Below, piece after piece: positions 1-9,400 of a stretch of 64,000 bases of DNA. The stretch spans positions 486,506 through 550,505 of the forward strand of contig CP129471.1 of the NCBI GenBank assembly GCA_030583705.1, in the 5' to 3' direction. The position numbers and the translations under genes are program-made. The stretch's first letter is position 1; the number at the start of each line of letters is the position of its first letter. The notes under the pieces were generated by a model that saw only the letters and a program-made list of their open reading frames with translations, made no database searches and had not been told where the DNA came from. Source of the stretch: Patescibacteria group bacterium. GTDB taxonomy: Bacteria > Patescibacteriota > Patescibacteriia > Patescibacteriales > Patescibacteriaceae.

Positions 1-283
1 CTATACCTATATAACGCACTAAACGACCGTTTTCTAAAACAATAGTATCTCCGTCCAATACTTCAGCTACAGTAATTAAATCACCGTACTTATAATTATC
101 AATAAGCTCTTCGCCTACCGGTCGTCTTAAAAATTCGGTCTTCTCTCCAGTCCATTCAAAACTTGATCTTAAAGCTTTCTCTGCGGAAAAAAGAGGAGTC
201 AAAGAAAAAACCTCTACTGCACTAACGGCAATTAAACCAACAATTCCCAGATAAGCTAATGTTTGATAGAGTTTTTCTTTCAT
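1..283 (-). CDS. Membrane-anchored thermonuclease-like protein (truncated by window edge)
   Basis: Reading on the minus strand from the ATG at 283, 94 codons are open to the window edge. The protein starts with a short basic stretch, then a hydrophobic segment (about residues 8-27) that should be a signal anchor. Residues 75-94 carry VLDGDTIVLENG followed by RYIGI, the start of a staphylococcal nuclease (SNase/TNase) fold; the DGDT acidic pair and the following Arg match its calcium and catalytic positions. In this family the product is an extracytoplasmic nuclease, which in Patescibacteria could supply nucleotides or process DNA for uptake; that role is inference. The C-terminal two thirds, with the second catalytic region, lie outside the window. 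The 86 bases up to tgt show no clear terminator. Confidence 0.75.
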   Translation of the reverse strand, partial: MKEKLYQTLAYLGIVGLIAVSAVEVFSLTPLFSAEKALRSSFEWTGEKTEFLRRPVGEELIDNYKYGDLITVAEVLDGDTIVLENGRLVRYIGI

Positions 284-369
284 AAAAATTCTTAAAAAAT
301 ATCTTTATAACATCCTTAATCTTTTATTATTTTATTTCCCTATTGAGAATTTAATTAATATAAAATTAA

Positions 370-1518
370 TTACTTAATGGATTTTCTAATCAATGTCATC
401 AGATTACTATAAAACTCCAAATTATTCAAGGTGGCTAATCTTTTACCCAAAGGTTCGTTTATTTTAAAAAGATAATGGAGATAGGCTCTGGAGAAATTAC
501 GTAATTCCGGTATTTTGGAGTTTTTATTAATCGGACGCTTGTCTTGCTTAAATTTAGAGTTAGTAATAATCGCTGTTTCATAAAAAGAGGCAGTAGCTTC
601 TTTAGAACTATTCATTAAACTCTTTATCTTCTTCTCAGTGTCTTTTTTCGGCCAAAAAAGCCTACCATGTCTACCTTCTCTGGTTGGAATAACACAATCA
701 AACATATCAACACCTCTTTTAACTGCTTCAATAATATTTTCAGGATAACCAACACCCATTAAATAACGAGGCTTGTTTTTCGGTAAATAAGGCATTGTCC
801 AATCAAGTACACGATACATTTCTTCGGCAGTCTCTCCAACCGACAATCCCCCTATATTATAACCATCAAAATCAAGTGCCGTCAGCTCTTGGGCACTCTT
901 TTCTCGTAAATCTTTTTCCAGCCCACCCTGGATTACTGCCATAACAAGCGGTTTTTTGCCTTTAATCTTTTTTAAATAATCTTTACTCCTCTTGGCCCAG
1001 GCCGTAGTTAAATCAACCGAATGCTCAAGATATTTTCTTGGTGCCGGCAAAGCCACACATTCATCAAGTAAGACGGCGATATCAACTCCCAAATCAAGCT
1101 GTATTTTTAAGCTTTTTTCAGGGGTTAAGTCATATAGAGCACCATCTATGTAAGATCTAAATTTAACTCCTCTTTTAGTAAGTTTAACTAAACTTTTACC
1201 TGTTCTATTTCGGTCTTTAGCTAAAGAAAAAACCTGGAAACCTCCAGAGTCGGTTAAGATAGCTCCTTGCCAATCCATAAAAGAATGCAAACCTCCGTGT
1301 TTTTTAATAAGTTTTTCTCCTGGCCTAAGCATTAAATGATAAGTATTGGATAAAAGAATCGGTGAAGCAAGCTTTCTCATGTCCTCAGTACTTACATGTT
1401 TAATCGTTGCCTGGGTAGCTACAGGCATAAAAAAGGGCGTAGACAAAAGACCGTGGCCGGTTTTAAGGCGACCACAGCGGGCTTGATTCTTTTTATTAGA
1501 GGCCAGTAAACGAAACAT
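370..1518 (-). CDS. tgt: Queuine/preQ1 tRNA-guanine transglycosylase lacking the zinc site
   Basis: Exchanges guanine-34 of GUN-anticodon tRNAs for a queuine precursor. The TIM-barrel core is complete: LTDSGGFQ with the general acid/base Asp90, LDECVALP, VIQGG, YNIGGLSVGE and MFDCVIPTREGR with the nucleophile Asp274. Length (382 aa) is normal. The odd part is the C-terminus. Bacterial Tgt has a CxCxxC motif just before RNYSRAYLHHL plus a His about 26 residues later. Here RNFSRAYLHYL is preserved, but the three Cys positions are Ser334, Ile336 and Leu339 and the His is Asn365, so all four zinc ligands are gone. There is also an insertion of about 20 residues (around 293-315). ATG start, no Shine-Dalgarno. 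It is probably the last gene of the minus-strand run that begins at the GT4 gene near 7.1 kb. The family call is firm; zinc independence is inference. Confidence 0.93.
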   Translation of the reverse strand: MFRLLASNKKNQARCGRLKTGHGLLSTPFFMPVATQATIKHVSTEDMRKLASPILLSNTYHLMLRPGEKLIKKHGGLHSFMDWQGAILTDSGGFQVFSLAKDRNRTGKSLVKLTKRGVKFRSYIDGALYDLTPEKSLKIQLDLGVDIAVLLDECVALPAPRKYLEHSVDLTTAWAKRSKDYLKKIKGKKPLVMAVIQGGLEKDLREKSAQELTALDFDGYNIGGLSVGETAEEMYRVLDWTMPYLPKNKPRYLMGVGYPENIIEAVKRGVDMFDCVIPTREGRHGRLFWPKKDTEKKIKSLMNSSKEATASFYETAIITNSKFKQDKRPINKNSKIPELRNFSRAYLHYLFKINEPLGKRLATLNNLEFYSNLMTLIRKSIK

Positions 1519-1554
1519 TCTTGAATTTTTATAAACAATTATTCATTCTATCCT

Positions 1555-3525
1555 TTATTGCACAATACCGTCGGTATCACTAATATCATCTTTTTCCAGT
1601 TTAGTGGTTTGGGCCTTTTGTACCTGTGTAAAAACGTGCCCCGTCTGATTATCCGTCCCAGTTAAAGCTGTGCCTGAAGTAATAACCATAACGGTATTAC
1701 GATCAGAAACAGTAGGGGTAAAGGCCACACTAAATTCAGCCCTTAAAGACCTGGCGGAAACCGGCATACGACCAAGGCGCCAAGTTACAGTATTAGTTTC
1801 CGGATTATAATCAATACTACCGGCTTGCACCATATCTTTCCCATCCCAAGTTACATAATTGGGTAACTTAGTGGAAACACTTACATCCCCCAGCTCGTGT
1901 AAACTATTAGTAACCGTCCAGTATACCTTAAGAGTAGTACGATCACCTACTTTAGGCGGAATAGGTCCTGTTCCCACAGCCATATTATCTTCATCAAAAT
2001 AACGCACAGCTTCATCCAATAAAACATCTGAGTTAAGATCTAGTACTAAAAGATTAGAACGTGAAGCTGAAGTATCTCCAGAAAGGTCTATTGGATTACC
2101 GCCAACTGAGAACTGTGCATAACTCTTAATCTGCCTTTGATTAATTAAGGGTTGTTCATGAATCGGTCTAATTGGTACGGAAAAAGCAATTTGACCCTGC
2201 CTGCCTTTAGCCAAAGAAGCCAGCTCTGGTATTTCATTTTTCGTCCAGACAATTGTTTGTCCGGAAATTGCACCATTAGAACTATCTCCCAAATTATTCC
2301 AGTTAACAGCATCACCTTCCAAAACCGCCATAATGATAATATCTTCCACCGCCCTTTCTCCGCGATTAGCAAAAGAAATAACATAATCAATATTCTCTCC
2401 GTAATTCACACCTTGCTGAGCCGACTTACCGTTAGCTGAAAGAGTTAAATTAAGACTATTGTTAATAACCTCCAAAGAAGTATTTCTTTCCTCAAAAATA
2501 AAAGTCTTATCACTGGAAGGATCAAGATATTCAAGTCTAACAATCACCTGGACCGGCTCTTCTTTTCTATCTGAAGCCCGCAGATTAACGATCATTTGTT
2601 GATCTCCTTGGGTACCGGACGCAGACCAGCGACCAGTAGAAACCTCCTTAATTCCACTCGAAAGCTCACCTGAAGACAAGGCTATATAATCTGGTGCAAA
2701 AACGCTAACAAAAAAATTATCAACAAACTTTTCTTCCCGAGGACTTATCTTAAAACCTAAAGAATCGTTTTGATTAACTAAAAGACTACCCGGAGCGGTT
2801 AGAGCTAAGTCATAGCCTGAAGAAGTTAAGATTATATCTTTAAAAGCGCTCTTTTTAAAAACACTACTAATACCAACCGGCTGATAAGTCATCTCTGCGT
2901 TAATCACATTAGACTCACCTGGACGAGAAATAAGGCGTCCAGATAAGGTTATCTTTCCCTCGGCCCATGGGCTTATTTCTTCAAAACTCCAAGATAAAGG
3001 AATACCAGCTGATGGTGTAAGATCATCAAGAATAAAATTATCCGGTAAGACCACCTGAACAGTCGCATTACTTAAAGAAACGTTTTCTCTATTACGATAA
3101 GTAATAACATAATCAAAAGGCTCGTTAACCAATAAATTATCCGGTGCCTCTATACTAAATTCAAGATCAGAAGAAGCGGGCAAGCGATCCATTAACCAGC
3201 GATAACCAAAAAAAACTAAAGCTCCAAGTAAAGATAAATAAACTATCCACAAAAGTAAGCGCAACCACCAAGAACGTTTTTTCTTAATACTCACCTCTTT
3301 AACATTCACTCTTTCTCCACTGTCATCTTGATAAATTTCAGATAAACTTGTGGCCACTGAACTTTTCTCCATCCTACCTTTAAGGTAGCTATCAAATTTC
3401 TTAACCTCTTCCTCTTTGGGTAATTCATGTTCAACAAAATCGGACAGCTCGGAAGGTTGCTTAATGGGAATAATTGTCCCCTTTACTCCCTTCTTTTTTT
3501 TATTTTTTAGATTATCTTTTTTCAT
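1555..3525 (-). CDS. Single-pass membrane protein with CARDB/DUF11-like extracellular repeats
   Basis: 656 aa. About 85 residues of charged, Lys/Glu-rich cytoplasmic region precede one transmembrane helix (about 87-108, WWLRLLLWIVYLSLLGALVF). The rest is extracytoplasmic and beta-rich, with repeated segments of the type FDYVITYRN / VVLPDNF, typical of DUF11/CARDB immunoglobulin-like repeats. The final segment (GTGPIPPKVGDRTTLKVYW onward) is clearly paralogous to the C-terminus of the protein at 57178-58929 (GIGPIPPKVDIPTTYWIIW). No catalytic motif is visible, so the likely role is structural, as a cell-surface stalk or envelope protein. It lies 11 nt downstream of the DUF4012 gene and 36 nt upstream of tgt, suggesting one transcript. 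ATG start without Shine-Dalgarno. Confidence 0.8.
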   Translation of the reverse strand: MKKDNLKNKKKKGVKGTIIPIKQPSELSDFVEHELPKEEEVKKFDSYLKGRMEKSSVATSLSEIYQDDSGERVNVKEVSIKKKRSWWLRLLLWIVYLSLLGALVFFGYRWLMDRLPASSDLEFSIEAPDNLLVNEPFDYVITYRNRENVSLSNATVQVVLPDNFILDDLTPSAGIPLSWSFEEISPWAEGKITLSGRLISRPGESNVINAEMTYQPVGISSVFKKSAFKDIILTSSGYDLALTAPGSLLVNQNDSLGFKISPREEKFVDNFFVSVFAPDYIALSSGELSSGIKEVSTGRWSASGTQGDQQMIVNLRASDRKEEPVQVIVRLEYLDPSSDKTFIFEERNTSLEVINNSLNLTLSANGKSAQQGVNYGENIDYVISFANRGERAVEDIIIMAVLEGDAVNWNNLGDSSNGAISGQTIVWTKNEIPELASLAKGRQGQIAFSVPIRPIHEQPLINQRQIKSYAQFSVGGNPIDLSGDTSASRSNLLVLDLNSDVLLDEAVRYFDEDNMAVGTGPIPPKVGDRTTLKVYWTVTNSLHELGDVSVSTKLPNYVTWDGKDMVQAGSIDYNPETNTVTWRLGRMPVSARSLRAEFSVAFTPTVSDRNTVMVITSGTALTGTDNQTGHVFTQVQKAQTTKLEKDDISDTDGIVQ

Positions 3526-3536
3526 AAAAAATTTAA

Positions 3537-5915
3537 TTAAGGATTATATTCAAATAACCAAGCAGAAAAAATATCTCTGTCCAAAGGTTTTTCAAATTCA
3601 AGTTTTTGAGTGGACAAAGAAGCGGCCGGATAATTCCAAAGTAAACGACGATTTAAGGGATAGGTAACAAAGCTTTGAAAAACCGTTCTCTCAGCACCAG
3701 GCTGCTTTTGAACTAAAAGAGAATAAGACTCTCTTTGGTGACTTAGCCCTAATTTTTGCAAGAGATTAGTTAAGAAATTATCTTCTTGCCTAGCTTGCAT
3801 ACCAAAGGGCAAGCGATATCTTAATTGTAGCACAGCTGTGTGCCCGGGATCAATCATTGACCAGTTAGCAAAAACCGTAAAGCCGTTTTCTTCATAAATT
3901 TTTGTTTTAGAAAGAGGCTCTATCTCAGCATTAATTTCCGGCCAAAGTAATGGATCAATCTCCCAAGAAGGATCAACTTCTTTAAAATAACGACTGTCCG
4001 GAGAGATAAAACCAACTCCGTCCAAAAGCTGGCTACCCAAGGGTACATAAACTCTTAACCAATTAACGTTTCGTACGCCAGTAAAATCTTGACCCTTAAT
4101 GCCAGGATGTTCTCTTTTAACGGTTAAATCAACAATAATTGAACCATCTGTTTGAATAGTGGCTTTATGAGTTATGGTTTCATCTATAACCCGATCAGTC
4201 TTTTCTCCCCCTATGTTAGTATTAGCCACCATCAAATAGTCCTGTTTAGCTTGCCTCATTTCTCCAGCCCAGCCCAAACGACGAAAAACGGACTGTGCTT
4301 CTTGATCATTAACATAAATCATGACATGTTTTTGTGAAGCCATATCAGTTAAAAGGGCGACCAAATTAAGCGCCAACTGTGGACTCATGTCTTCACCGAG
4401 TTTAACTAACAGTTTATCCAAAAGGTCCCCAATAATTTTTTTAGGCTCATTAGTCTCTTCAAACTTCTGCTCAGCAAAAGATTGGGTAACTAACCAAAAA
4501 TTTTCCGCATCAATGACCACGCCATAATCTTCTGTTAAATCAATCGGGCCAACTAAAACTAAAAGTTCTTCTAAGACTCTGGGTGTAAAGCTAATTACCC
4601 CATCCACCGTCGGACCATTACTTTGTTCATAAAACCACATTAATTTTTGCGCACTCTTAGGCCAATCAGGCCACCAATTAGCGTCCCAAAAATACCAACG
4701 ACCTCGTAAAAGTTGAAGAGGTGGAGGAGCAGCTAGTAAACGATAAAGACCGGCCTCAGTGTCATAACTACCGCCGGACGGAGTGGTTATTTTAACCACT
4801 TCCCCCTGACTAACATCAATAACCGAAAAACTCCCAACAAAACCACCGGAGCCTCTTTTCTCAGCGTTATTTTGGAAAACCAACATATAACGCCGATCAA
4901 GGTCAGCCCCGAATAAAACCAAAACCTTTTCTCCTATATCAACAATTTCCCTTAGTCCTGTAGATAATAAAACAGCCTGTGAACTCATCTCAAGAAAAAG
5001 TTCTCTATATTCCTCTGGTAAATCTTTAGGCTTAACCTTTTCAAGTTCTTTAGCAAGTTGCTGGGCTTCCTCAGCCGCCGGACGAAGTTCTTCTAATAGG
5101 CTTTGTACTAAAAAACCGTTAGCTGAATCGCCTTGATCATCAGCTGGAGACAAAATACGAGTTAATCTTTCCCCCAAACCGGCGGACAATTCTCCAGCTA
5201 AAAGGATTGACCTGCCTGAGGAGGCCATTTTAGCTTGTTCGCTTGGTAAAAAGCCGGCAAGTTGTAAAAGAATGGCGTCTATTTTTTCAAGCCGTTGTCT
5301 GGCTAAAGAAAAATCGGCAGCAGCGGCCGTAAAAGAGCTTTGGGCCGAAAGAAGATCAAAAGAAGAAAGAGCTTCTTTGGCAGATAAAAGATTGGAAGTA
5401 CCAGCTTCAGCCGAAAAAACCGCTGATTCTTTAACCGAAGAAGCCAGTCGCCATTGCGAATAAAACCAAAAAGGCAAGACAATTAAGGCTAAGAAAATCG
5501 CAAAAGATAAAGAAGAAAAAATAATTTGTTTTTTACTCATTTTTAAATTGTTTACTTCAGCACGAATAAGTCCAGAGCTTTTATAAACATCTTCAGACAA
5601 AGCTCGTCCCCCGCCTCGCAAACCCCGAAACAACAAAGCCGGTAAATTCAATAAGGCGGCAGCTGGCACAAAAAGCCATCTAAAAAAACGCCAAATACCC
5701 GAGTGATGACGAGAATAATGATGGGCTTTTTTTAGCTCAAAAGCATAACGCAAAAAAGCTTCGCCAAAAGATTTAAAAAGACCGGATAAAATTACCAAGA
5801 AAAAAGACAAAAGACGTTTTAATAAGAAAAAACAAAACATCAATAAACGAATCAGTGTTAATTGCTTAAAGGTTGAAAAACCACCCCTTGATTTGTTATT
5901 AGACATTTTTAACAT
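3537..5915 (-). CDS. DUF4012 family membrane protein (large paralog)
   Basis: 792 aa. Hydrophobic stretches lie at about 20-45, 78-95 and 131-152, followed by a coiled-coil-like Ala/Leu/Glu-rich segment (about 165-330). The DUF4012 core carries FQNNAEKRGSGGFVG (347-361) and DANWWPDWPKSAQKLMWFYE (411-430). The same two motifs occur in the 663-aa paralog at 21516-23507. DUF4012 proteins are common in Patescibacteria next to polysaccharide genes; their biochemical role is not established, and I infer an envelope function only from context (GT4 gene 9 nt upstream, DUF11-like gene 11 nt downstream). Two ATG codons three residues apart could start the protein; the first was taken and neither has a Shine-Dalgarno. 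Confidence 0.87.
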   Translation of the reverse strand: MLKMSNNKSRGGFSTFKQLTLIRLLMFCFFLLKRLLSFFLVILSGLFKSFGEAFLRYAFELKKAHHYSRHHSGIWRFFRWLFVPAAALLNLPALLFRGLRGGGRALSEDVYKSSGLIRAEVNNLKMSKKQIIFSSLSFAIFLALIVLPFWFYSQWRLASSVKESAVFSAEAGTSNLLSAKEALSSFDLLSAQSSFTAAAADFSLARQRLEKIDAILLQLAGFLPSEQAKMASSGRSILLAGELSAGLGERLTRILSPADDQGDSANGFLVQSLLEELRPAAEEAQQLAKELEKVKPKDLPEEYRELFLEMSSQAVLLSTGLREIVDIGEKVLVLFGADLDRRYMLVFQNNAEKRGSGGFVGSFSVIDVSQGEVVKITTPSGGSYDTEAGLYRLLAAPPPLQLLRGRWYFWDANWWPDWPKSAQKLMWFYEQSNGPTVDGVISFTPRVLEELLVLVGPIDLTEDYGVVIDAENFWLVTQSFAEQKFEETNEPKKIIGDLLDKLLVKLGEDMSPQLALNLVALLTDMASQKHVMIYVNDQEAQSVFRRLGWAGEMRQAKQDYLMVANTNIGGEKTDRVIDETITHKATIQTDGSIIVDLTVKREHPGIKGQDFTGVRNVNWLRVYVPLGSQLLDGVGFISPDSRYFKEVDPSWEIDPLLWPEINAEIEPLSKTKIYEENGFTVFANWSMIDPGHTAVLQLRYRLPFGMQARQEDNFLTNLLQKLGLSHQRESYSLLVQKQPGAERTVFQSFVTYPLNRRLLWNYPAASLSTQKLEFEKPLDRDIFSAWLFEYNP

Positions 5916-5924
5916 GAAATAAAA

Positions 5925-7121
5925 TTATTTTAAAACTTCTAAATAGAGCTTAAAAGTTTTTTCTGCACAAGTGTGCCAATTATAAAGCAATCTTCGCTCT
6001 TGCCCTAAAGCCACTAACTCTTCTCTTCTTTTTTGATCAGTAATTATTCTCTCTATGGCTTTTCTTAAAGACTCTTCTTTGGTTGGATCAAAATATTCAG
6101 CCGCTTCACCTAAAATTTCTGGTAAACAAGTAGTATTGGAACTAATAACCGGACAATTATGAGCCATGGCTTCCAAGGGAGGTAAACCAAAGCCCTCGTA
6201 ACGAGAAGGAAAAACATAGGCTAAGGCTCTTAAAAAAAGTACCCTTAACTGTTCATCCGGCACATAACCTGGGAAAATAACTGGCCAATCAGCCTCTCTA
6301 TTTGGCAAAGAAGACCATAAACCGAGTTCTTGGGCTCGTTCTTTAAGACGAGCGTAGAAATAATCTTCTTTACCCACTAACACTAACTTTAAATTACCAT
6401 ACTCGTGCTTAAGATCTTTAAAAACACCTAAAAGAAACTCCAGATTCTTATGGGGATAGGCGTTACCAACATAAAGTAAATAAGGCTCAAGAATACAATA
6501 GTCGGAAAGAACATCTTCCTCCTTAAGTTTAGAAGCATAATAATCATCTTTGGCTTTTTCAAGATCAGCCACACCCTCATAAATAACTTCAACTTTAGAA
6601 GGCTTAACCTTAAATTGGGAAACAATATCTCTTTTAGTAAAATCAGAAACCGCAATTATTCTTTTAGACGAACGTACCGCTCGATTAATTACCAACCTAT
6701 ACGCTAAATTTTTTAAAAAATACTTAAAAGGACCAAGAGTGGTGGCACGCATAGTAGGAAACTTGGTTAAGATAAGATCATGAACCGTCACCACAAAAGG
6801 ACAAGGACAAAAAAGCGGTACATTAAAATGGGGAAAGTGCATTAGATCAAGCTTCTCTTTGGCAATATATTTTGGCATTAAAAACTGCTCAGCTAAACCA
6901 TACCAAGGAACATCAGCTAAAACTTTTTTAACTTGTGATGAAGAAGGAATAAATTCATCATAATTATCTACACTAAGAAAAACTACATACTCAAAGTTTT
7001 CACCCATAGCCGTAACACGATCAACAACTTCCTTGGTATAACGCCCAAGACCTTTACCGAGCGGTCCGTAAAAACGTGCATCAAAACCTATCCGTATTTT
7101 TTGTTTATTATCTTTTATCAT
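5925..7121 (-). CDS. GT4 family glycosyltransferase (mannosyltransferase-like)
   Basis: 398 aa, two-Rossmann GT-B fold. The N-terminal half opens with RIGFDARFYGPLGKGLGRYT and includes VVTVHDLI and IAVSDFTKRDI; the C-terminal donor domain has YLLYVGNAYPHKN, FPGYVPDEQL and the E-x7-E motif EGFGLPPLE. This pattern matches the GT4 subgroup including bacterial mannosyltransferases such as MtfB/WbaZ, which build polysaccharides from NDP-sugars on the cytoplasmic face. Sugar and acceptor cannot be read from sequence. It is first in a tight run with the DUF4012 and DUF11-like genes, suggesting they serve the same surface structure. ATG start, no Shine-Dalgarno. Confidence 0.88.
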   Translation of the reverse strand: MIKDNKQKIRIGFDARFYGPLGKGLGRYTKEVVDRVTAMGENFEYVVFLSVDNYDEFIPSSSQVKKVLADVPWYGLAEQFLMPKYIAKEKLDLMHFPHFNVPLFCPCPFVVTVHDLILTKFPTMRATTLGPFKYFLKNLAYRLVINRAVRSSKRIIAVSDFTKRDIVSQFKVKPSKVEVIYEGVADLEKAKDDYYASKLKEEDVLSDYCILEPYLLYVGNAYPHKNLEFLLGVFKDLKHEYGNLKLVLVGKEDYFYARLKERAQELGLWSSLPNREADWPVIFPGYVPDEQLRVLFLRALAYVFPSRYEGFGLPPLEAMAHNCPVISSNTTCLPEILGEAAEYFDPTKEESLRKAIERIITDQKRREELVALGQERRLLYNWHTCAEKTFKLYLEVLK

Positions 7122-7205
7122 AAAATAATTTTCTAATAACCCTTTATATTATACATACATCATACAATAACTAAAAAAATATCTAAAAAATCTTTAATTT
7201 AATAT

Positions 7206-8999
7206 CTAATTTTGTTCTTCCTCTTCATTTAAATCTTCTTTATCTTCCTTTAACTCTTCGTCTTCATCTTCATCTTTGTCTTCTTCATAAATCGGTAATA
7301 TGGAATAAAGAGTAAAGTCATCAGTAACTTTTTGTCTTTCAACAATAATCAAAGAAGTTTCTTTAAGTGGTCTGGAGTTTAAATAAATAATGTCTTTTTC
7401 AGGAAAAGTAAAATTATAATAATAAACAGGCAAACGTTCAGCTAATCTTCGGTATTCGGCCAGCATGTTTTTATCATCAAAAGCTCCCATAATTATTTTT
7501 CGTTCCGGGAAAAGCAATTTATCATGGTATTTGGTAATAATTACCGAATTAGCTTCGGTTATTTCTAAAAGTTTATTATACTCAAGTCTTGAAGCTTTTT
7601 GTTTTTCTATTGAAATAGCTAAGCCTTCAGAGGGCTCAAGCCAAACAAATTGTAAGGAAACAAAAGCCAAAACAGAGATAATTAAGGTACGAGTAACAAT
7701 GACTATTGGACTAAACTTAAGCCAAGAGGTAAGCCAAAGAATAGCTAGACTAAGAAAAGGCAAAGCCCCTAAATAAACCGGCAACCAATACCTGGTATAT
7801 GAATTACCGATAGTAAAACTGTTTTTGTCCGGATTATCATAAAACTCCCAACTACCATAATAAAGCACCAGCACCGTACTAAGACCTAACCAAAAAATCA
7901 GCCACTGCCATTTTTTATAAGTATACTGCTTAAATAAGACAATAAATAAAACTAAACCAGCAAGGCTTCCCCAAAAGAGCCAAGGAAACATATCTTTAAT
8001 ATAGGCCTTAAACATGGACAAACTATAATCCGGATGAAAACCAAAATGGAAAATTGTTTTACCTATCCTATCTAAAGATTCCTTAGACTCTTGCCAGGCT
8101 CCACGTAAAGAAGTACCAGCCAACTCTCCACCACCTGTTTGTAGATCATATAAAGACTGATTAAGCTCGGGATAACCCATAGAACGCCAAGAGCCGTAAA
8201 GTATTTCATTCCAATGCATAGCCGGCCAAAGTCCGAAAAAAAGACCATAGCCAAAGAAGATCAAAGTCAATAAAGGCAATCTTTTAAAATTAAAAAACCA
8301 AAGACCTAAAAGCAAAGGCGCCAACCAAAGCAACTCCGAAGCGCGGCTAATTATCGCTCCCCCAATAAAAAGACCTCCCAAAAGAGCAAAAAGCCAATTA
8401 CGCCAATATTTTTTCAAAAAACTCTTTCCTTGTCCGAAATTCTTGGCCATCATAACAAGAAAATAAAGACCAATGATTAGGCAAACGGTAAACAAGACAT
8501 TATGGAACATGCTACGAGCAGAAAAATAAAGATAAACCGGAAAAACCGAAGCCAGCAAAGAAGATAATAAAGCATTCTGTTTACCAAAAACTTCTCTAAC
8601 TAAAAGATAAAAGAATAATAAACCCAAAGCTCCAATAAGGGGTGTAAGATAAGGTAAAAGAGCGGTACCAAACCAAGTGGCCAAAGTACCGTAGATAAGA
8701 GGCAGGCCCAAGAAACTTACCGGCTTAATCAAACCATAATCGGAACGAAAGCTTCTGGGATGAATAATATCTTTGGCTATTAAATTATATTTTTCAAAAA
8801 TTCTTAAATCACCGGTTTCAGCGTAAAATTTAGCCACTGTATAATTAGCGGTTTCATCGGGGGAAAGCCATTTAACAAAATTATCGTCTTGACTTAAATA
8901 ATTAAAAGACGAGGCATGAAAAAAGAAAAGTAAGGCAAAGAAAGCCACCAAGATAAAAGGCCAATGTCTTATAATAATACGCAATAAAGGATGTTTCAT
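7206..8999 (-). CDS. GT-C type integral membrane glycosyltransferase (PMT/ArnT-like)
   Basis: 597 aa with an N-terminal helix at about 12-30, a first extracytoplasmic loop containing LSPDETANYTVAKFY (acidic pair Asp48-Glu49) and roughly ten more hydrophobic helices up to about residue 430. The acidic motif after the first helix is the hallmark of GT-C enzymes that use polyprenyl-phosphate sugars, such as ArnT/GT39/GT83. A soluble domain follows, ending in a very acidic low-complexity tail (about 27 residues, mostly D/E/K). Likely role: adding a sugar from a lipid carrier to a lipid or protein outside the membrane; the substrate is unknown. ATG start with no Shine-Dalgarno. A strong terminator just upstream (9021-9057) separates it from the preceding two-gene operon, so it needs its own promoter, which I could not identify. 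Confidence 0.78.
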   Translation of the reverse strand: MKHPLLRIIIRHWPFILVAFFALLFFFHASSFNYLSQDDNFVKWLSPDETANYTVAKFYAETGDLRIFEKYNLIAKDIIHPRSFRSDYGLIKPVSFLGLPLIYGTLATWFGTALLPYLTPLIGALGLLFFYLLVREVFGKQNALLSSLLASVFPVYLYFSARSMFHNVLFTVCLIIGLYFLVMMAKNFGQGKSFLKKYWRNWLFALLGGLFIGGAIISRASELLWLAPLLLGLWFFNFKRLPLLTLIFFGYGLFFGLWPAMHWNEILYGSWRSMGYPELNQSLYDLQTGGGELAGTSLRGAWQESKESLDRIGKTIFHFGFHPDYSLSMFKAYIKDMFPWLFWGSLAGLVLFIVLFKQYTYKKWQWLIFWLGLSTVLVLYYGSWEFYDNPDKNSFTIGNSYTRYWLPVYLGALPFLSLAILWLTSWLKFSPIVIVTRTLIISVLAFVSLQFVWLEPSEGLAISIEKQKASRLEYNKLLEITEANSVIITKYHDKLLFPERKIIMGAFDDKNMLAEYRRLAERLPVYYYNFTFPEKDIIYLNSRPLKETSLIIVERQKVTDDFTLYSILPIYEEDKDEDEDEELKEDKEDLNEEEEQN

Positions 9000-9020
9000 G
9001 ATTTAATAATACAATAAAAA

Positions 9021-9057
9021 AGTAAAAAAAGAAAGGAGTTCATAAAGAAACTCCTTT
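9021..9057 (-). terminator. Rho-independent terminator of the two-gene operon
   Basis: Perfect 9-bp stem AAAGGAGTT / AACTCCTTT (9032-9040 with 9049-9057), 8-nt loop. On the minus strand it is followed by C and seven U (from A9024-A9030). It lies between the end of the small gene at 9068 and the ATG of the GT-C gene at 8999. Confidence 0.85.
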
Positions 9058-9067
9058 TAATAAAAAT

Positions 9068-9400
9068 TCATGGATTAGATTGTATTTTTTGTTCTAGCGA
9101 TGGTTTTATTATATCTTCAAAATTACTAAATTCTTTTACTTCAAAATTCAATAATTTTTCAGAATTCTCGGCCTCATCCTCAAGGTCTTTTATCTTACCC
9201 TCAAGGTCTTTAATAATGTCTTTATGAATCCATAAAGACATTATCTCGTTATAATAAAACTTCCAACTTATTTTTCTCATCTCATTATGACCTAAATTAT
9301 TAAAATGCTCTATATTTTCATTTAATCTTAACCATCTGTTTGTTTGTACAATCCTGGAACGAACCCCGGAGGGACCTCCAATTACTATCTTTTTATCCAT
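9068..9400 (-). CDS. Hypothetical protein with coiled coil, second gene of small operon
   Basis: 110 aa from the ATG at 9400. An in-frame start 16 codons upstream is rejected because an AGGAG lies exactly 5 nt before the 9400 ATG. The ATG sits inside the end of the preceding gene (ATGGATAA, 8-nt overlap), implying translational coupling. The N-terminus is KKIVIGGPSGVRSRIV; the middle has a Trp/Tyr-rich stretch; residues of the type IIKDLEGKIKDLEDEAEN form a short acidic coiled coil near the C-terminus. No signal peptide or membrane helix. I do not recognise the family. The GGPSG is not a good P-loop (no GK[ST]). Together with its partner it has its own promoter and terminator. Confidence 0.75.
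   Translation of the reverse strand: MDKKIVIGGPSGVRSRIVQTNRWLRLNENIEHFNNLGHNEMRKISWKFYYNEIMSLWIHKDIIKDLEGKIKDLEDEAENSEKLLNFEVKEFSNFEDIIKPSLEQKIQSNP

Noticed and set aside
9068-9400. P-loop NTPase call from GGPSG in the second small protein
   Set aside because: No GK[ST] follows and there is no Walker B; the motif is too short to support it.
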